NCBI GenBank assembly: GCA_002390845.1
Contig: DGQT01000097.1
Span: 1-64,000 of the forward strand
Length of the DNA: 64,000 bases
Direction of reading: 5' to 3'
Origin: Chitinophagaceae bacterium UBA4407
GTDB lineage: Bacteria > Bacteroidota > Bacteroidia > Chitinophagales > Chitinophagaceae
A program made the position numbers and the translations under genes. Positions 18,486-28,192 of this stretch are shown piece by piece (within the stretch, counting starts at the first letter, position 1; every line of letters starts with the position of its first letter). The notes below the pieces were generated by a model. It was not told the origin of the DNA and searched no databases. It saw nothing but the letters and a program-made list of their open reading frames with translations.

Positions 18486-20873
18486 ATGACTGATAACCAG
18501 CTTACCAATACCGATTTGGTAAAACAGCCTTTTGAGAGCGTATTAAAGCAGGATATTTATAAATACCTGAGGTACTGGTATTGGTTTGTACTGGCACTTG
18601 GAATTTCTTTTTTTGTGGCGAATTTATACCTGCGTTATTACGTACCCGTTTATAGTGTAAGCTCAAAAATACTCATCAAATCAGATAAAAGCGGTGGCAG
18701 TGTTTCGCAGGGCGATATACTGAACGAATTAACCGGTTTCAGCACCAAAAGCAATGTGGGCGATGAGGTTGAAATTCTGAAGACCAGTTACATTATGCAC
18801 AAGGTGGTGGAGGAACTGGGATTAAATATCAATTACATCCAGGTGGGCGATATTAAATCTACCGACTTATACAAAACCTCGCCATTTAAAGTAACGATAT
18901 TGTCTTTGCCAGACAGCCTTGCCTCTATGCAATTTCATTTGAAACTTCGGGATAACGGGTTTCATATTAAAGACCAGGGACTGAACGGAGACTATCATTA
19001 CAACGAGATTATAAAAACTTCAAAAATTACATTCAGTATTCAAAGGGTTGAAAATTTTGGCTTCGACAGTACCAGTGACTATATTTTAAGTATCGGATCG
19101 GTTGATGCAGCAAACGATGCATATTCGGGCAATGTAACGGCAGCATTTGTAAACAAACAGTCGAATGTAATTCAGATGACGATCAATACCACCGTACCCA
19201 AAAAAGGTGAGGATATCTTAAATAAACTGTATGATGTATATACAAGATTAAACCAGGAAGATAAAAACCAGATTGCAGACAGCACCATCAACTTTATTAA
19301 TGAACGGCTGGTGCTGGTAGCCGATGAATTATCTGATGTAGAAAAAAATGTAGAACAGTTTAAGCAAAAGAACAATGTTTCTTTAGATATAAAAGAACAG
19401 GCACAGTTAACTCTTACCGACATCAGCGAAATACAAAAACAATTGATTCAGCAGGAAGTAGAGATCAGCGTTGTAGAAAGCATACAGGACCATATAAAAG
19501 GGAATTCGTACCGCGTGGTGCCCGGCGCTTTGGTGATACAGGACCCCAGTTACCTTTCCCTTGTAGAAAAATACAACAGCCTGGTACTGGAACACGACAG
19601 CCAGTTGCAAAGTTCCAAAGCAGATAACCCGATTGTTGTTGGCCTGGCAGAACAAATAGAAAATGTAAAGGCCGACCTGCAAACCAGCCTGATAAACATT
19701 AAGCGGGGGATGATTATAGCAAGGGATGAATTGCAGAAGAAAAACGATCAGTTGCTTGGCACTATTAAAACAGCACCGCAAAAAGAGCGTGCCTTTATGG
19801 ATATTTCAAGACAACAGCAGGTAAAGCAGCAATTGTATTTGTATCTGTTACAAAAGCGGGAAGAAACGGCCATTTCCAAATCGGGAACGCTGGCAAATAC
19901 CAGATTGATTGAACCTGCCAAGAGCAACCGCTTCCCTTTTTTACCCGACAGATCGAATATTTACCTGATTGCTTTTGTTACCGGCCTTCTTATTCCATTT
20001 CTGATCATCTACCTTGTTGACTTTTTAAATAATAAGATTACCAACAGAAAAGAGATCATGTCTGTTACAAAGGCACCCATCATTGGCGAAATCGGCCATA
20101 ACAATACAGCGGAGACCATTGTGGCAAAAAAAGATTCCAGATCGGGTATTGCAGAACAGTTCAGGGCCATCCGTACCAACCTTGATTTTATTCTTAAAGG
20201 AAAAGAGCACCAGGCAGTGCTGTTCACATCAAGCATGAGCGGCGAAGGCAAATCTTTTCTTTCCATAAACCTTGCAGCTTCACTGGCAATAGCAGGAAAA
20301 AAAGTAGTAATTATTGAACTGGATCTTCGTAAACCCAAGATTGCAAAGGAATTTGGTCTTGAGAGAAAAGAAGGATTTTCCAATTATATGATCTCAGAAA
20401 TGAATGTGGAGCAGTTGCCCCAGCAAACAGCGTTTCATCCCAATTTATTCCTGATTACTTCAGGGCCGGTACCGCCCAACCCGGCTGAATTATTGCTACA
20501 GGAAAAAATGGGTACCCTGTTTGGATATTTAAAAGAAAACTTTGATTACGTTATTGTAGATACGCCGCCCGTAGGCCTGGTAACAGATGCCATTCTTGCA
20601 GCAAAATATGCAGATGCCTGTATTTATGTTGTGCGGCAGCGGTTTACATTTAAAGACCAGATTCCAATCATTAACGACCTGGAAGTAAATTCCAAGATTT
20701 CCAATATTTCTGTTCTTATAAACGATGTAGCGGTAACGGGCCATTATGGTTACAGTTACCGGTACGGCTACGGGTATGGATACGGGTACGGTTATAGCAA
20801 TAACAAGTCAGAATCGTATTATTCAAGCCAGGAGAAATCTTCGTGGTTCAGTAAGTTTACAAAAAGAAAATAG
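18486..20873 (+). CDS. Wzc-like tyrosine autokinase / chain-length regulator
   Basis: This 795-residue protein has a Wzz domain with membrane segments at about 32-52 and 497-515 and long periplasmic coiled coils (~260-450). A cytoplasmic BY-kinase follows: Walker A SSMSGEGKS (~582-590), Walker A' VVIIELDLRKP (~612) and Walker B YVIVDTPP (~689). The C-terminus has a tyrosine-rich tail with a YGYGYGYGYGY run (~755-770) and SYYSS, the expected autophosphorylation cluster. It controls polymer length and export with the Wza-like protein directly upstream. The regular Gly-Tyr alternation is unusual for a tyrosine cluster. Confidence 0.93.
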   Translation: MTDNQLTNTDLVKQPFESVLKQDIYKYLRYWYWFVLALGISFFVANLYLRYYVPVYSVSSKILIKSDKSGGSVSQGDILNELTGFSTKSNVGDEVEILKTSYIMHKVVEELGLNINYIQVGDIKSTDLYKTSPFKVTILSLPDSLASMQFHLKLRDNGFHIKDQGLNGDYHYNEIIKTSKITFSIQRVENFGFDSTSDYILSIGSVDAANDAYSGNVTAAFVNKQSNVIQMTINTTVPKKGEDILNKLYDVYTRLNQEDKNQIADSTINFINERLVLVADELSDVEKNVEQFKQKNNVSLDIKEQAQLTLTDISEIQKQLIQQEVEISVVESIQDHIKGNSYRVVPGALVIQDPSYLSLVEKYNSLVLEHDSQLQSSKADNPIVVGLAEQIENVKADLQTSLINIKRGMIIARDELQKKNDQLLGTIKTAPQKERAFMDISRQQQVKQQLYLYLLQKREETAISKSGTLANTRLIEPAKSNRFPFLPDRSNIYLIAFVTGLLIPFLIIYLVDFLNNKITNRKEIMSVTKAPIIGEIGHNNTAETIVAKKDSRSGIAEQFRAIRTNLDFILKGKEHQAVLFTSSMSGEGKSFLSINLAASLAIAGKKVVIIELDLRKPKIAKEFGLERKEGFSNYMISEMNVEQLPQQTAFHPNLFLITSGPVPPNPAELLLQEKMGTLFGYLKENFDYVIVDTPPVGLVTDAILAAKYADACIYVVRQRFTFKDQIPIINDLEVNSKISNISVLINDVAVTGHYGYSYRYGYGYGYGYGYSNNKSESYYSSQEKSSWFSKFTKRK

Positions 20874-21139
20874 TGGATTTATATTTTTGAGCACAGGCAA
20901 TCATTACAATCCTGTGCTGCATGGTAATGCAGGTATTTTTGATGATCATTAAAAGGCTTTTAAAAGCAATCAGGGTTTGGTTTATAAACCCGGTAAATTA
21001 TTATCATTACAAGGTTTGTAATTTTTTACAACAAAGTTTAAAGGCTGATACTTAAAACCTGTTTCTTTTTTTATCCGCTTTCAGTTGGCCTGGTTTGTGA
21101 CTGAGGGTGGCGAAGCCGTAGTTGTTAGTTAGTAAATGC

Positions 21140-21204
21140 ATTATAAAGCCATCAGTATTGCTACTATTTAACCCCGGTTGTGTCACTCACTTGTACGTTC
21201 GGAA
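21140..21204 (-). repeat. GCGACGC element, copy 10 (GTGACAC subtype)
   Basis: Plus-strand GTTGTGTCACTCAC is at 21177-21190. Spacer ATTGCTACTATTTAA lies left of it and a box 2 remnant AAAGCCATCAG at ~21145. It opposes copy 11. The gap 20874-21415 otherwise holds a purine-rich, low-complexity stretch (21200-21260) and no convincing gene. Confidence 0.8.
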
Positions 21205-21275
21205 GAAGAGGCAACAAGGCCGCAAACAACAGGCAAAGAGGCAACAGGCAAATAGGGATAGGGATGTATTACTCA

Positions 21276-21352
21276 CTGTTCATATTTATTCATCAGTACA
21301 AGGGAGTGACACAACAAAAGCCTGATAGCAGCAATACAGTTGGCTACAAAAT
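21276..21352 (+). repeat. GCGACGC element, copy 11 (GTGACAC subtype)
   Basis: GTACAAGGGAGTGACACAAC, with box 1 at 21302-21315. Spacer GATAGCAGCAATACAG and box 2 GTTGGCTACAAAATA follow. Confidence 0.8.
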
Positions 21353-21415
21353 AATTGTATTCTACCTTTTTACAAATCGTGTTGTCAGAAAAAATAATAT
21401 AGTTTCTTATTTAGT

Positions 21416-23206
21416 ATGTGCAGGATTGCCGGTATTATAAACCCTTCATTCAATACTGAAACTTTGGCTGCAAAGGTTAAGGAGATGTGCCGCTTACTGA
21501 AACATGGCGGCCCTGATGATGAAGGTCTTTACACCAGCAGTGAACACCATTTGGCACTGGGCCACCGAAGGCTTGCTTTGATTGATCTTAGCCCTGGCGG
21601 CCACCAGCCTATGGCATACGCAGCGGAGCGCTATTGGATTACTTACAATGGGGAGCTATACAATTATATTGAACTAAAAAAAATACTGGAGAAAGCTGGT
21701 TTTGTTTTTAAATCTGCCAGCGATACCGAAGTAATACTGGCTGCATTTGCAGCATGGGGCACCAATGCCTTTCAGCGTTTTAATGGCATGTTTGCTTTTG
21801 CCCTTTGGGATCAGCTTATCGCAACTGTTTATTTGGTAAGAGATGCTTCGGGCATTAAGCCGTTGTATTATGCTGTTACAAAAGAAGGGCTTGCCTTTGC
21901 TTCGGAAATAAGAGGTTTTGCACCACTGGAATACCTGCAGCAGGAAAATACCAACTGGCCGGTGTACCTGCTTGCATACGGACACTTACCCGAACCCGTT
22001 ACAACGCTTAAAAAAGTAAAGCCGCTGCAAAAAGGATGCTTTCTTCGTTACCATGTTAGCGGCAAGCAATGGGATATTGAATCGTTTAACCATTACAGCT
22101 ATATAGAAGAAAATAACAATGCAGCCGAGGCAAAAGAACTGATAAGAGATCAGTTGCAGAAAGCCGTACAGCGCCATTTGTTAAGCGATGCACCAATCGG
22201 TGTTTTTTTAAGTGGTGGGCTGGATTCCGGCGTGGTAGCAACACTTGCTGCAAAATGCCATACTGCTACCCTGAAAACAATATCCATCATTTTTGAAGAA
22301 GAAAAATATTCTGAAAAAAAGTACCAGGATCTTCTGATAAACCAATTGGGTTGCACCAATACACAGCAAACACTAAGTGAGGATGAATTCAACCAACACT
22401 TTCCCAATATTATCGATGCTATGGATCTTCCCGGCTGTGATGGCATCAATACCTGGTTCATTAGTAAATATGCCAGGGAAAGCGGTATAAAGGCGGTATT
22501 GTCTGGTGTTGGTGGCGATGAGTTGTTTGGTGGCTATCCTTCGTTTAAACGTATTAAAACAGTGAAATGGGTGGAAAAAATTCCACCGGCTTTATTGAAA
22601 ACAGGGCGCTATTCCGGTTCACGCAAATTGAGGCGCATGGCATATTTAAGCCTGGATGGCGCCAAAGGCATTTACCTTTTTTTACGCGGACAATTTGTGC
22701 CATTTGAAATAGCAAAACAATTGAACATTTCGCAGGATGAAGTATGGAACATACTGGATGCGCAGCCACAGCTAAACGATATTAATCAGTTAACTCCCGG
22801 TAACAGGGCTGGCTGGGTTGAAATGAATTTATATATGCAAAACCAGTTACTACGCGATGCGGATGTGATGAGTATGACACATGGCATTGAAATCAGGGTG
22901 CCTTTCTTAGACAGGGATTTTGTAAAGCTGGCGTTGCGTATAAAAAGTGCCGTGAAGTATTCAGATGTTTTACCCAAACATTTATTGATTGACAGTTTTA
23001 AAAATGAATTACCCCAGCCAATATGGAACCGGCCAAAAATGGGATTCTCTTTTCCTTTTTCCGAATGGTTGTCGCGGAGTGAATTTGTAAAAGACACTAT
23101 GAGTACTTATGGGCAAGCGGGTAATGAAAATTATAATGATTTTGTTAAGGGCAATATGCATTGGTCGCAGTTGATGTCTTTACTGTTGTTAAGAAAGAAT
23201 GGGTAA
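21416..23206 (+). CDS. Asparagine-synthase-type glutamine amidotransferase
   Basis: The 596-residue protein has the two AsnB domains. The N-terminal class II glutaminase domain has nucleophile Cys2 (MCRIAG), HRRLALIDLS and YNGELYNY. The synthetase domain has the PP-loop LSGGLDSG (~266) and GVGGDELFGGYPSF. It uses glutamine-derived ammonia to amidate a carboxylate. In polysaccharide loci such copies often amidate a uronic-acid sugar or an unknown acceptor rather than make free asparagine, and the UDP-uronate dehydrogenase nearby fits that idea (inference). The stop overlaps the next glycosyltransferase start by 8 bp, which implies coupling. Confidence 0.9.
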   Translation: MCRIAGIINPSFNTETLAAKVKEMCRLLKHGGPDDEGLYTSSEHHLALGHRRLALIDLSPGGHQPMAYAAERYWITYNGELYNYIELKKILEKAGFVFKSASDTEVILAAFAAWGTNAFQRFNGMFAFALWDQLIATVYLVRDASGIKPLYYAVTKEGLAFASEIRGFAPLEYLQQENTNWPVYLLAYGHLPEPVTTLKKVKPLQKGCFLRYHVSGKQWDIESFNHYSYIEENNNAAEAKELIRDQLQKAVQRHLLSDAPIGVFLSGGLDSGVVATLAAKCHTATLKTISIIFEEEKYSEKKYQDLLINQLGCTNTQQTLSEDEFNQHFPNIIDAMDLPGCDGINTWFISKYARESGIKAVLSGVGGDELFGGYPSFKRIKTVKWVEKIPPALLKTGRYSGSRKLRRMAYLSLDGAKGIYLFLRGQFVPFEIAKQLNISQDEVWNILDAQPQLNDINQLTPGNRAGWVEMNLYMQNQLLRDADVMSMTHGIEIRVPFLDRDFVKLALRIKSAVKYSDVLPKHLLIDSFKNELPQPIWNRPKMGFSFPFSEWLSRSEFVKDTMSTYGQAGNENYNDFVKGNMHWSQLMSLLLLRKNG

Positions 23207-24311
23207 AAGGGTTTTGTTTTTAACGCTGAAAGTTTTTTCTGCTACAGGTGGTATTGAAAAAGTATGCCGTGTTGCGGGAAAGGCCCTTTATGAAACAGGA
23301 CTTCAATGTGGTGCTACGGTTAAAATATTCTCTATGTATGGCCCTGGGGGAATAGCGGATGGCAATAAATATTTTCCGCAGCTGCTGTTTAAAGGTTTTA
23401 ACCAGCATAAGATCGCTTTTGTTTTAAAAAGTTTGCGGCAGGGGTGCAAAAGCAATATCGTATTATTAAGCCATATCAATTTATTGCTGGTAGGCTGGCT
23501 GATAAAAAAATGCAAGCCTTCAACCAAACTTGTGTTGCTGGCTCATGGCATTGAAGTATGGCAGCCGCTGTCTTCATTGAAAAAGAAGATGTTGGGTACA
23601 ATGGATCTTATTCTTCCAGTGAGCAGTTTTACCAAAGAAAAAATGAAATCACTTTATGGCTTGCCCGAGCAACGTTTTGTGGTGATCAACAATTGCCTGG
23701 ATCCTTTCCTGGAACTGCCATTGGAAAAAGGAAAGCGTGCTGCTTTATTAAACCGTTATGGATTAAAAAAAGAGCAACCTGTTTTACTTACCGTATCAAG
23801 GATGGTGGATACTGAACAATACAAAGGTTATGACAAGGTATTGCGTACCATGCCGGAGCTGATGAAATTGTATCCCGGTATCCGCTACCTGCTGGTAGGA
23901 AAAAACGATGATGCTGAGCGCCAAAGACTGGATCAGTTGATTGAAAATCTGAACATAAAAGAAGCGGTAATATTTACCGGATTTATATCAGACGAGGAGC
24001 TGGCGGCGCATTTCAGGCTGGCAGATATTTTTGTGATGCCCAGTGAAAAAGAAGGCTTTGGTATTGTTTTTATAGAAGCCATGTTTTATGGCCTGCCCGT
24101 TATTGCCGGTAACAGAGATGGCTCAACAGATGCCTTGTGTAATGGCGAAATGGGGCTGCTGATTGATCCTGAAAACATCGGTGAGCTCACCAACGCAATC
24201 AGGCAGATGCTGGATAAAAAAGAAGCATGGCTGCCAGATCAACAGAAACTGATGGATCGCTTTAGTTATGAAGGTTACAAGGAAAAACTGAGACTCAGTT
24301 TGGGGGTGTAG
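23199..24311 (+). CDS. GT4-type glycosyltransferase
   Basis: The 370-residue GT-B enzyme has an N-terminal acceptor domain and a C-terminal nucleotide-sugar domain. The latter has VSRMVDTEQYKGYDKVL, YLLVGKNDD, VIFTGFISDEEL and the family 4 signature PSEKEGFGIVFIEAMFYGLPVIAG, whose EX7E glutamates coordinate the donor. It adds one sugar to the lipid-linked repeat unit on the cytoplasmic face of the inner membrane. The donor is unknown. It overlaps the amidotransferase gene by 8 bp. Two opposed GCGACGC elements follow it. Confidence 0.9.
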   Translation: MGKRVLFLTLKVFSATGGIEKVCRVAGKALYETGLQCGATVKIFSMYGPGGIADGNKYFPQLLFKGFNQHKIAFVLKSLRQGCKSNIVLLSHINLLLVGWLIKKCKPSTKLVLLAHGIEVWQPLSSLKKKMLGTMDLILPVSSFTKEKMKSLYGLPEQRFVVINNCLDPFLELPLEKGKRAALLNRYGLKKEQPVLLTVSRMVDTEQYKGYDKVLRTMPELMKLYPGIRYLLVGKNDDAERQRLDQLIENLNIKEAVIFTGFISDEELAAHFRLADIFVMPSEKEGFGIVFIEAMFYGLPVIAGNRDGSTDALCNGEMGLLIDPENIGELTNAIRQMLDKKEAWLPDQQKLMDRFSYEGYKEKLRLSLGV

Positions 24312-24312
24312 C

Positions 24313-24399
24313 TGCATTTTGCTGAATAGAATATCAGAACGTACAAGTGAGTGACACAACGATGCTTAATAGTAGTTATATAGCCTGGCTCAAAAAACA
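24313..24399 (+). repeat. GCGACGC element, copy 12 (GTGACAC subtype)
   Basis: Left arm GCTGAATAGAATATCAGAAC, box 1 GTGAGTGACACAAC at 24347-24360, spacer TTAATAGTAGTTATATAG, box 2 AGCCTGGCT at 24382-24390, then CAAAAAACA. It is a near-perfect example of the family. Confidence 0.9.
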
Positions 24400-24450
24400 A
24401 TTCCCTCTTATTATTTTGTTTACTATAAATAAAATAACGAGGCAATTGAT

Positions 24451-24546
24451 AAATGTTTTTATGAACCCTGCTGAAAATTTATGCTCAACTTCCGTTGCGT
24501 CGCACACTTGTACTGCAGGAATTTTATTGAGCTTTCAACAGCCGCG
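24451..24546 (-). repeat. GCGACGC element, copy 13
   Basis: Box 1 is at 24494-24507 (GTTGCGTCGCACAC on plus). The left arm reads GGCTGTTGAAAGCTCAATA on minus. It faces copy 12. It is the last copy before the repeat-free block 24.55-36.49 kb. Confidence 0.88.
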
Positions 24547-24573
24547 TTAAATAATATAATCTCCTCAGAATAA

Positions 24574-25854
24574 ATGATTAAGCTTATACAAAGCAAAATA
24601 GAAAAATTTGTTTCCAGGCAAACTTTAAAAAATATATCCACCCTTATGGGGGGAACATTTATCGCGGCGATAATACCAATCATTACAGCTCCAATAATGT
24701 CACGGTTATATGAACCAAAATTTTACGGTGTATTGGGTCTTTATACAAGTATAACAGGCCTTGTTGGAATTATTGCCTATACCAACTATGCACAGGCTAT
24801 AATGATGACAAAAGAGGATGAAGATTCAAAACAAGTTGTTTGGTTTTCTTTATTGATCAGTTTTATAATCAGTTGCATTTCGATATTAATAATTTTATGC
24901 ATTTCACTATTCACTAATTTTATTACTGACTCAGTAGTAGGCCATTGGCTTTTCTTTTTACCATTAAGTGTATTTTTAAATGGTGTTAATTATATCTTGC
25001 TTATTTGGGCAAACAGGATTAAGAATTATAAAAATCTTGCCTTTAACAGGATTATACAGGCTTTGCTAACCGTTTTAATTCAAATAACAATAGGGATTCT
25101 TATAAAGAATGAAACCGGGCTTATGGTTGGCTTATTATCCGGACAATTATTAAGCGCATTTTTACTTTCGCTTGAATTCTATTTCAAAAGAAAAATTTTT
25201 TATATAGGGAGGCCGAAATTTGGGCATTTCAAAGGCATTGCAATAAAATATAAAGACCTTGTACTGTATAGTACGCCTTCTGAATTCATTAATAATTTTA
25301 TTAATCAAACGCCCATTTTCCTGTTGCAAAAATTTGGAGGTACATCTTACGTTGGTAATTTTACTTTTACCCAACGTTTTTTAGGTTTGCCACAGCTTTT
25401 TCTTTCAAGCGCTATCGTTGATGTTTTTAAACAAAAAGCAAGTGAAGCCTACAATCACATTGGAAATTGTAAAGCCATTTTTTTAAAGACATTTAAAGTA
25501 CTAACCGGCCTTGCTATTGTTCCTTTTTTGATTTCCTTATTTTTTGCACCACAGATTTTCGCATTTGTATTTGGAAACAAATGGGCAGAGGCTGGAGTTT
25601 TTGCCCAATTTTTAAGTGTTATGTATTTTTTTCGCTTTATAGTAAGCCCGCTTACGTATGTTTATTTTATAGCAGGTAAAATGAAGGAAGATTTTTTTTT
25701 GCATTTATTATTTTTGACCTTAACTACTCTATCTTTTTACACCGGGAACTATTTCCTGGAAGATAAAAGATATCTCATTCTCATATATGCTATTTCTTAC
25801 TCATTGGTATATTTAATTTATTTTGTTCGTTCTTACAAATTCACTACTAAATGA
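24574..25854 (+). CDS. Wzx-type oligosaccharide flippase
   Basis: The 426-residue membrane protein is of the polysaccharide-synthesis/MATE-like (PST) family. About 12 hydrophobic segments are spread over the length. The N-terminal LMGGTFIAAIIPIITAPIMS segment is typical, and NFTFTQRFLGLPQLFLSSAIVDVF follows mid-protein. It should flip the lipid-linked repeat unit across the inner membrane. It opens a dense, AT-rich gene block without intergenic elements and overlaps the next methyltransferase start by four bases (ATGA). Substrate specificity cannot be read, though Wzx genes usually travel with their own repeat-unit genes. Confidence 0.9.
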   Translation: MIKLIQSKIEKFVSRQTLKNISTLMGGTFIAAIIPIITAPIMSRLYEPKFYGVLGLYTSITGLVGIIAYTNYAQAIMMTKEDEDSKQVVWFSLLISFIISCISILIILCISLFTNFITDSVVGHWLFFLPLSVFLNGVNYILLIWANRIKNYKNLAFNRIIQALLTVLIQITIGILIKNETGLMVGLLSGQLLSAFLLSLEFYFKRKIFYIGRPKFGHFKGIAIKYKDLVLYSTPSEFINNFINQTPIFLLQKFGGTSYVGNFTFTQRFLGLPQLFLSSAIVDVFKQKASEAYNHIGNCKAIFLKTFKVLTGLAIVPFLISLFFAPQIFAFVFGNKWAEAGVFAQFLSVMYFFRFIVSPLTYVYFIAGKMKEDFFLHLLFLTLTTLSFYTGNYFLEDKRYLILIYAISYSLVYLIYFVRSYKFTTK

Positions 25855-26663
25855 GCAATTTTGAAAAAGAGTACTATGAATCCCCTGACTTTTGGGATAA
25901 TGGTATGATAGAAGATCATGCTAACATTGAAAGAATTAAAAAAACAGCTCAGCTCATTCCAGATGACGTTCATTCTTTGGTAGACATAGGTTGCGGAAAT
26001 GGGGTTTTTTTAAATTACCTTATAAATCTAAGGCCAACTTTAGATTTAACAGGTATTGAAAGAAGCGCAGCTGCATTGAAACATGTAAAAACCAAAAAAT
26101 CTATAGGTGATATTTCCAATTTGAGTTTTTTAGACAGGTCAATTGATTGTGTTACTTGTTTGGAGGTAATAGAGCACTTACCTCTGCCGATTTATAAACA
26201 CTCGCTTAATGAACTGGCACGAGTTGCGGATAAATATATTATAGTTAGTGTCCCATATAATGAAAAATTAGAAAATTCATATACAAAATGTCCATCCTGT
26301 AAATCAATTTTCAATAGTGATTTGCATTTAAGAAGTTTTATTGATAGAGATATTTTTTCATTGTTTGATGATTATGGGTTTAAAAATATTGCAATTGAGA
26401 AATTAGGAGAGATTAGTGAATTTAAAGGACACGAACAGTATAGGAAAATATTTTATCCAGAACAGATTTTAAGCTGGAATTCCCCCATTTGTCCAATATG
26501 TGGGTTTGTTACTTCAAAAAATAGAGAGCAAAATATTTTAGTTCAAAATAAGCAATTATCTAAAAGAAGTTTTATTTCATATTTCTCAGCCTTACCTAAA
26601 ATGATATGGCCCAAGGATAAAAGATATTATTGGATTATAGGGGTTTACATGCGCATATCATAA
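25851..26663 (+). CDS. Class I SAM methyltransferase with zinc-ribbon-like cysteines
   Basis: The 270-residue enzyme has the SAM motif LVDIGCGNGVF (~residue 43), an acidic end-of-strand residue in LTGIERS and the post-I segment CLEVIEHLPLP. The C-terminal half has two CxxC pairs, KCPSCKS (~146) and PICPICGF (~217), which may bind zinc. It probably methylates a sugar hydroxyl or amine of the repeat unit, since it is coupled to the flippase gene by a 4-bp overlap. The acceptor is unknown. The paired CxxC motifs are not general to sugar methyltransferases and could define a subfamily. Confidence 0.82.
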   Translation: MSNFEKEYYESPDFWDNGMIEDHANIERIKKTAQLIPDDVHSLVDIGCGNGVFLNYLINLRPTLDLTGIERSAAALKHVKTKKSIGDISNLSFLDRSIDCVTCLEVIEHLPLPIYKHSLNELARVADKYIIVSVPYNEKLENSYTKCPSCKSIFNSDLHLRSFIDRDIFSLFDDYGFKNIAIEKLGEISEFKGHEQYRKIFYPEQILSWNSPICPICGFVTSKNREQNILVQNKQLSKRSFISYFSALPKMIWPKDKRYYWIIGVYMRIS

Positions 26664-26709
26664 TTCAATTATTAAAATGATTCTCAAATTATTTAGTAAA
26701 TAATTATTA

Positions 26710-27324
26710 ATGATTGTTATCATTGATTATGGCGTTGGTAACCTTACCTCTATTCAAAATATGTTTAGGAAAGCAGGCGTTGCCGCAATGATCAGTAGTA
26801 ATAAAACTGATATTGAAAATGCCTCTAAAATATTATTACCCGGTATGGGAGCATTTGATAATTGTATGCAAAAGCTTAACGAGTCAGGCTTGCGTAATAC
26901 TATAGAACAAAAAGTATTCAGTGATAAAATTCCGGTTTTAGGTATATGTGTCGGTCTGCAAATGTTTATGGAGAATAGTGAAGAAGGTAATCTCGAAGGA
27001 TTAGGATGGATAAAAGGTTCAACCATCCGTTTTAAACCAGGGTTGATGCATGTCACCCACAAAATACCTAATATGGGTTGGCTGGAAATAGATTCCAAAA
27101 AACAATCACCGCTATTGACGGATTTGGAAAATGCTCGTTTTTATTTTGCCCATTCTTATCATGTAAAGACCGCGAATGCAGAAGATGAATTGGCAAGTGC
27201 ATATTATGGTTACGATTTTACCGTTGGCATTGAGAGAGATAATATTATTGGGGTGCAGTTTCATCCTGAGAAAAGCCACAGGTTTGGCATGCAATTGCTT
27301 AAAAATTTCTCTGAAAACTATTAA
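26710..27324 (+). CDS. HisH-type glutamine amidotransferase of sugar amidination
   Basis: The 204-residue class I glutaminase has catalytic Cys80 in GICVGLQ, His185 and Glu187 in QFHPEKS, and the N-terminal DYGVGNL of HisH. It supplies ammonia by hydrolysing glutamine. The partner next door is HisF-like but of the acetamidino-sugar branch, and WbpG-like follows. It is therefore best read as the HisH2 subunit of a polysaccharide acetamidino modification complex, not of histidine synthesis. Its stop codon overlaps the hisF-like start by one base. Confidence 0.88.
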   Translation: MIVIIDYGVGNLTSIQNMFRKAGVAAMISSNKTDIENASKILLPGMGAFDNCMQKLNESGLRNTIEQKVFSDKIPVLGICVGLQMFMENSEEGNLEGLGWIKGSTIRFKPGLMHVTHKIPNMGWLEIDSKKQSPLLTDLENARFYFAHSYHVKTANAEDELASAYYGYDFTVGIERDNIIGVQFHPEKSHRFGMQLLKNFSENY

Positions 27325-28100
27325 TGCGTAGGATAAGGGTTATACCCGTATTACTGATTCACAAAGGCGGATTAATCAAATCTGTGAAATTTAGGCATTA
27401 CAAATATGTGGGCGACCCGATCAATGCTGTAAAAATTTTTAATGAAAAGGAAATTGACGAAATAATTATTCTTGACATTGATGCCAGCCGAAACAAACGC
27501 CCACCAAATATGCAGAAGATAAAAGAAATTACAGGTGAGGCATTTATTCCGCTGGGCTATGGAGGGGGTATTTCTGCTATAGAAGAAATAAAAGAACTTT
27601 TTTATTTGGGTGTAGAAAAAATAATCCTGAATTATACGGCAGTTCAAAACCCTTCACTTGTAACAGAAGCCGCAAATCTGGTGGGCAGCCAGAGTGTTGT
27701 AGTATCAGTAGATGTAAAAAAAAACATATTCGGCAATTATAAAGTGTACACACAAAATGCAACTGAAAATACCGGCTTAGACCCGGTGGTATTTGTAAAA
27801 AAAATGGAAGATGCAGGGGCTGGTGAAATCTTTCTAAATTCGATTGATAAAGATGGGACGTATGGCGGCTTCGACCTTGAACTGATAAAAAATGTAAGTA
27901 GCGGACTAAGTGTGCCTTTGATTGCCTGCGGAGGAGCTGCTTCTGTAAATGATTTTAATAAGGCGGTTGAACATGGAGCTTCGGCTGTTGCTGCAGGCAG
28001 TATGTTTGTTTTTCAGCGACCGCATAATGCTGTGCTTATCAGTTATCCTTCTCAAAAAGAATTGATGGATAATTTATATAGCCGATTACTGCACGTGTAA
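27324..28100 (+). CDS. HisF2/AglZ-like acetamidino-modification protein
   Basis: The 258-residue TIM barrel is of the HisF fold. Canonical HisF has an essential aspartate in the first strand (CLDV). Here the segment is VIPVLLIHKGG, so that aspartate is leucine, while the second one in VSVDVKK is kept. The segments VKFRHYKYVGDPINAVKIFNEKEIDE and LDIDASRNKR match the AglZ/HisF2 branch that works with WbpG-like enzymes. It forms the ammonia-conducting partner of the HisH-like protein for converting a sugar N-acetyl to an acetamidino group. No other his gene is present. Confidence 0.88.
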   Translation: MRRIRVIPVLLIHKGGLIKSVKFRHYKYVGDPINAVKIFNEKEIDEIIILDIDASRNKRPPNMQKIKEITGEAFIPLGYGGGISAIEEIKELFYLGVEKIILNYTAVQNPSLVTEAANLVGSQSVVVSVDVKKNIFGNYKVYTQNATENTGLDPVVFVKKMEDAGAGEIFLNSIDKDGTYGGFDLELIKNVSSGLSVPLIACGGAASVNDFNKAVEHGASAVAAGSMFVFQRPHNAVLISYPSQKELMDNLYSRLLHV

Positions 28101-28192
28101 AAAAATATTTGGTTGCGGCACATCGGTAAATGCCAACTTTAAAATTATAGAAATAAATGAAAAGATTTACGCAATAAAAATTAAAGTAAAAG

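Noticed and set aside
26710..28100. Histidine biosynthesis genes hisH and hisF
   Set aside because: No other his genes are present, the HisF-like protein lacks the strand-1 catalytic aspartate, and a WbpG-like gene follows. This is the sugar amidination type.
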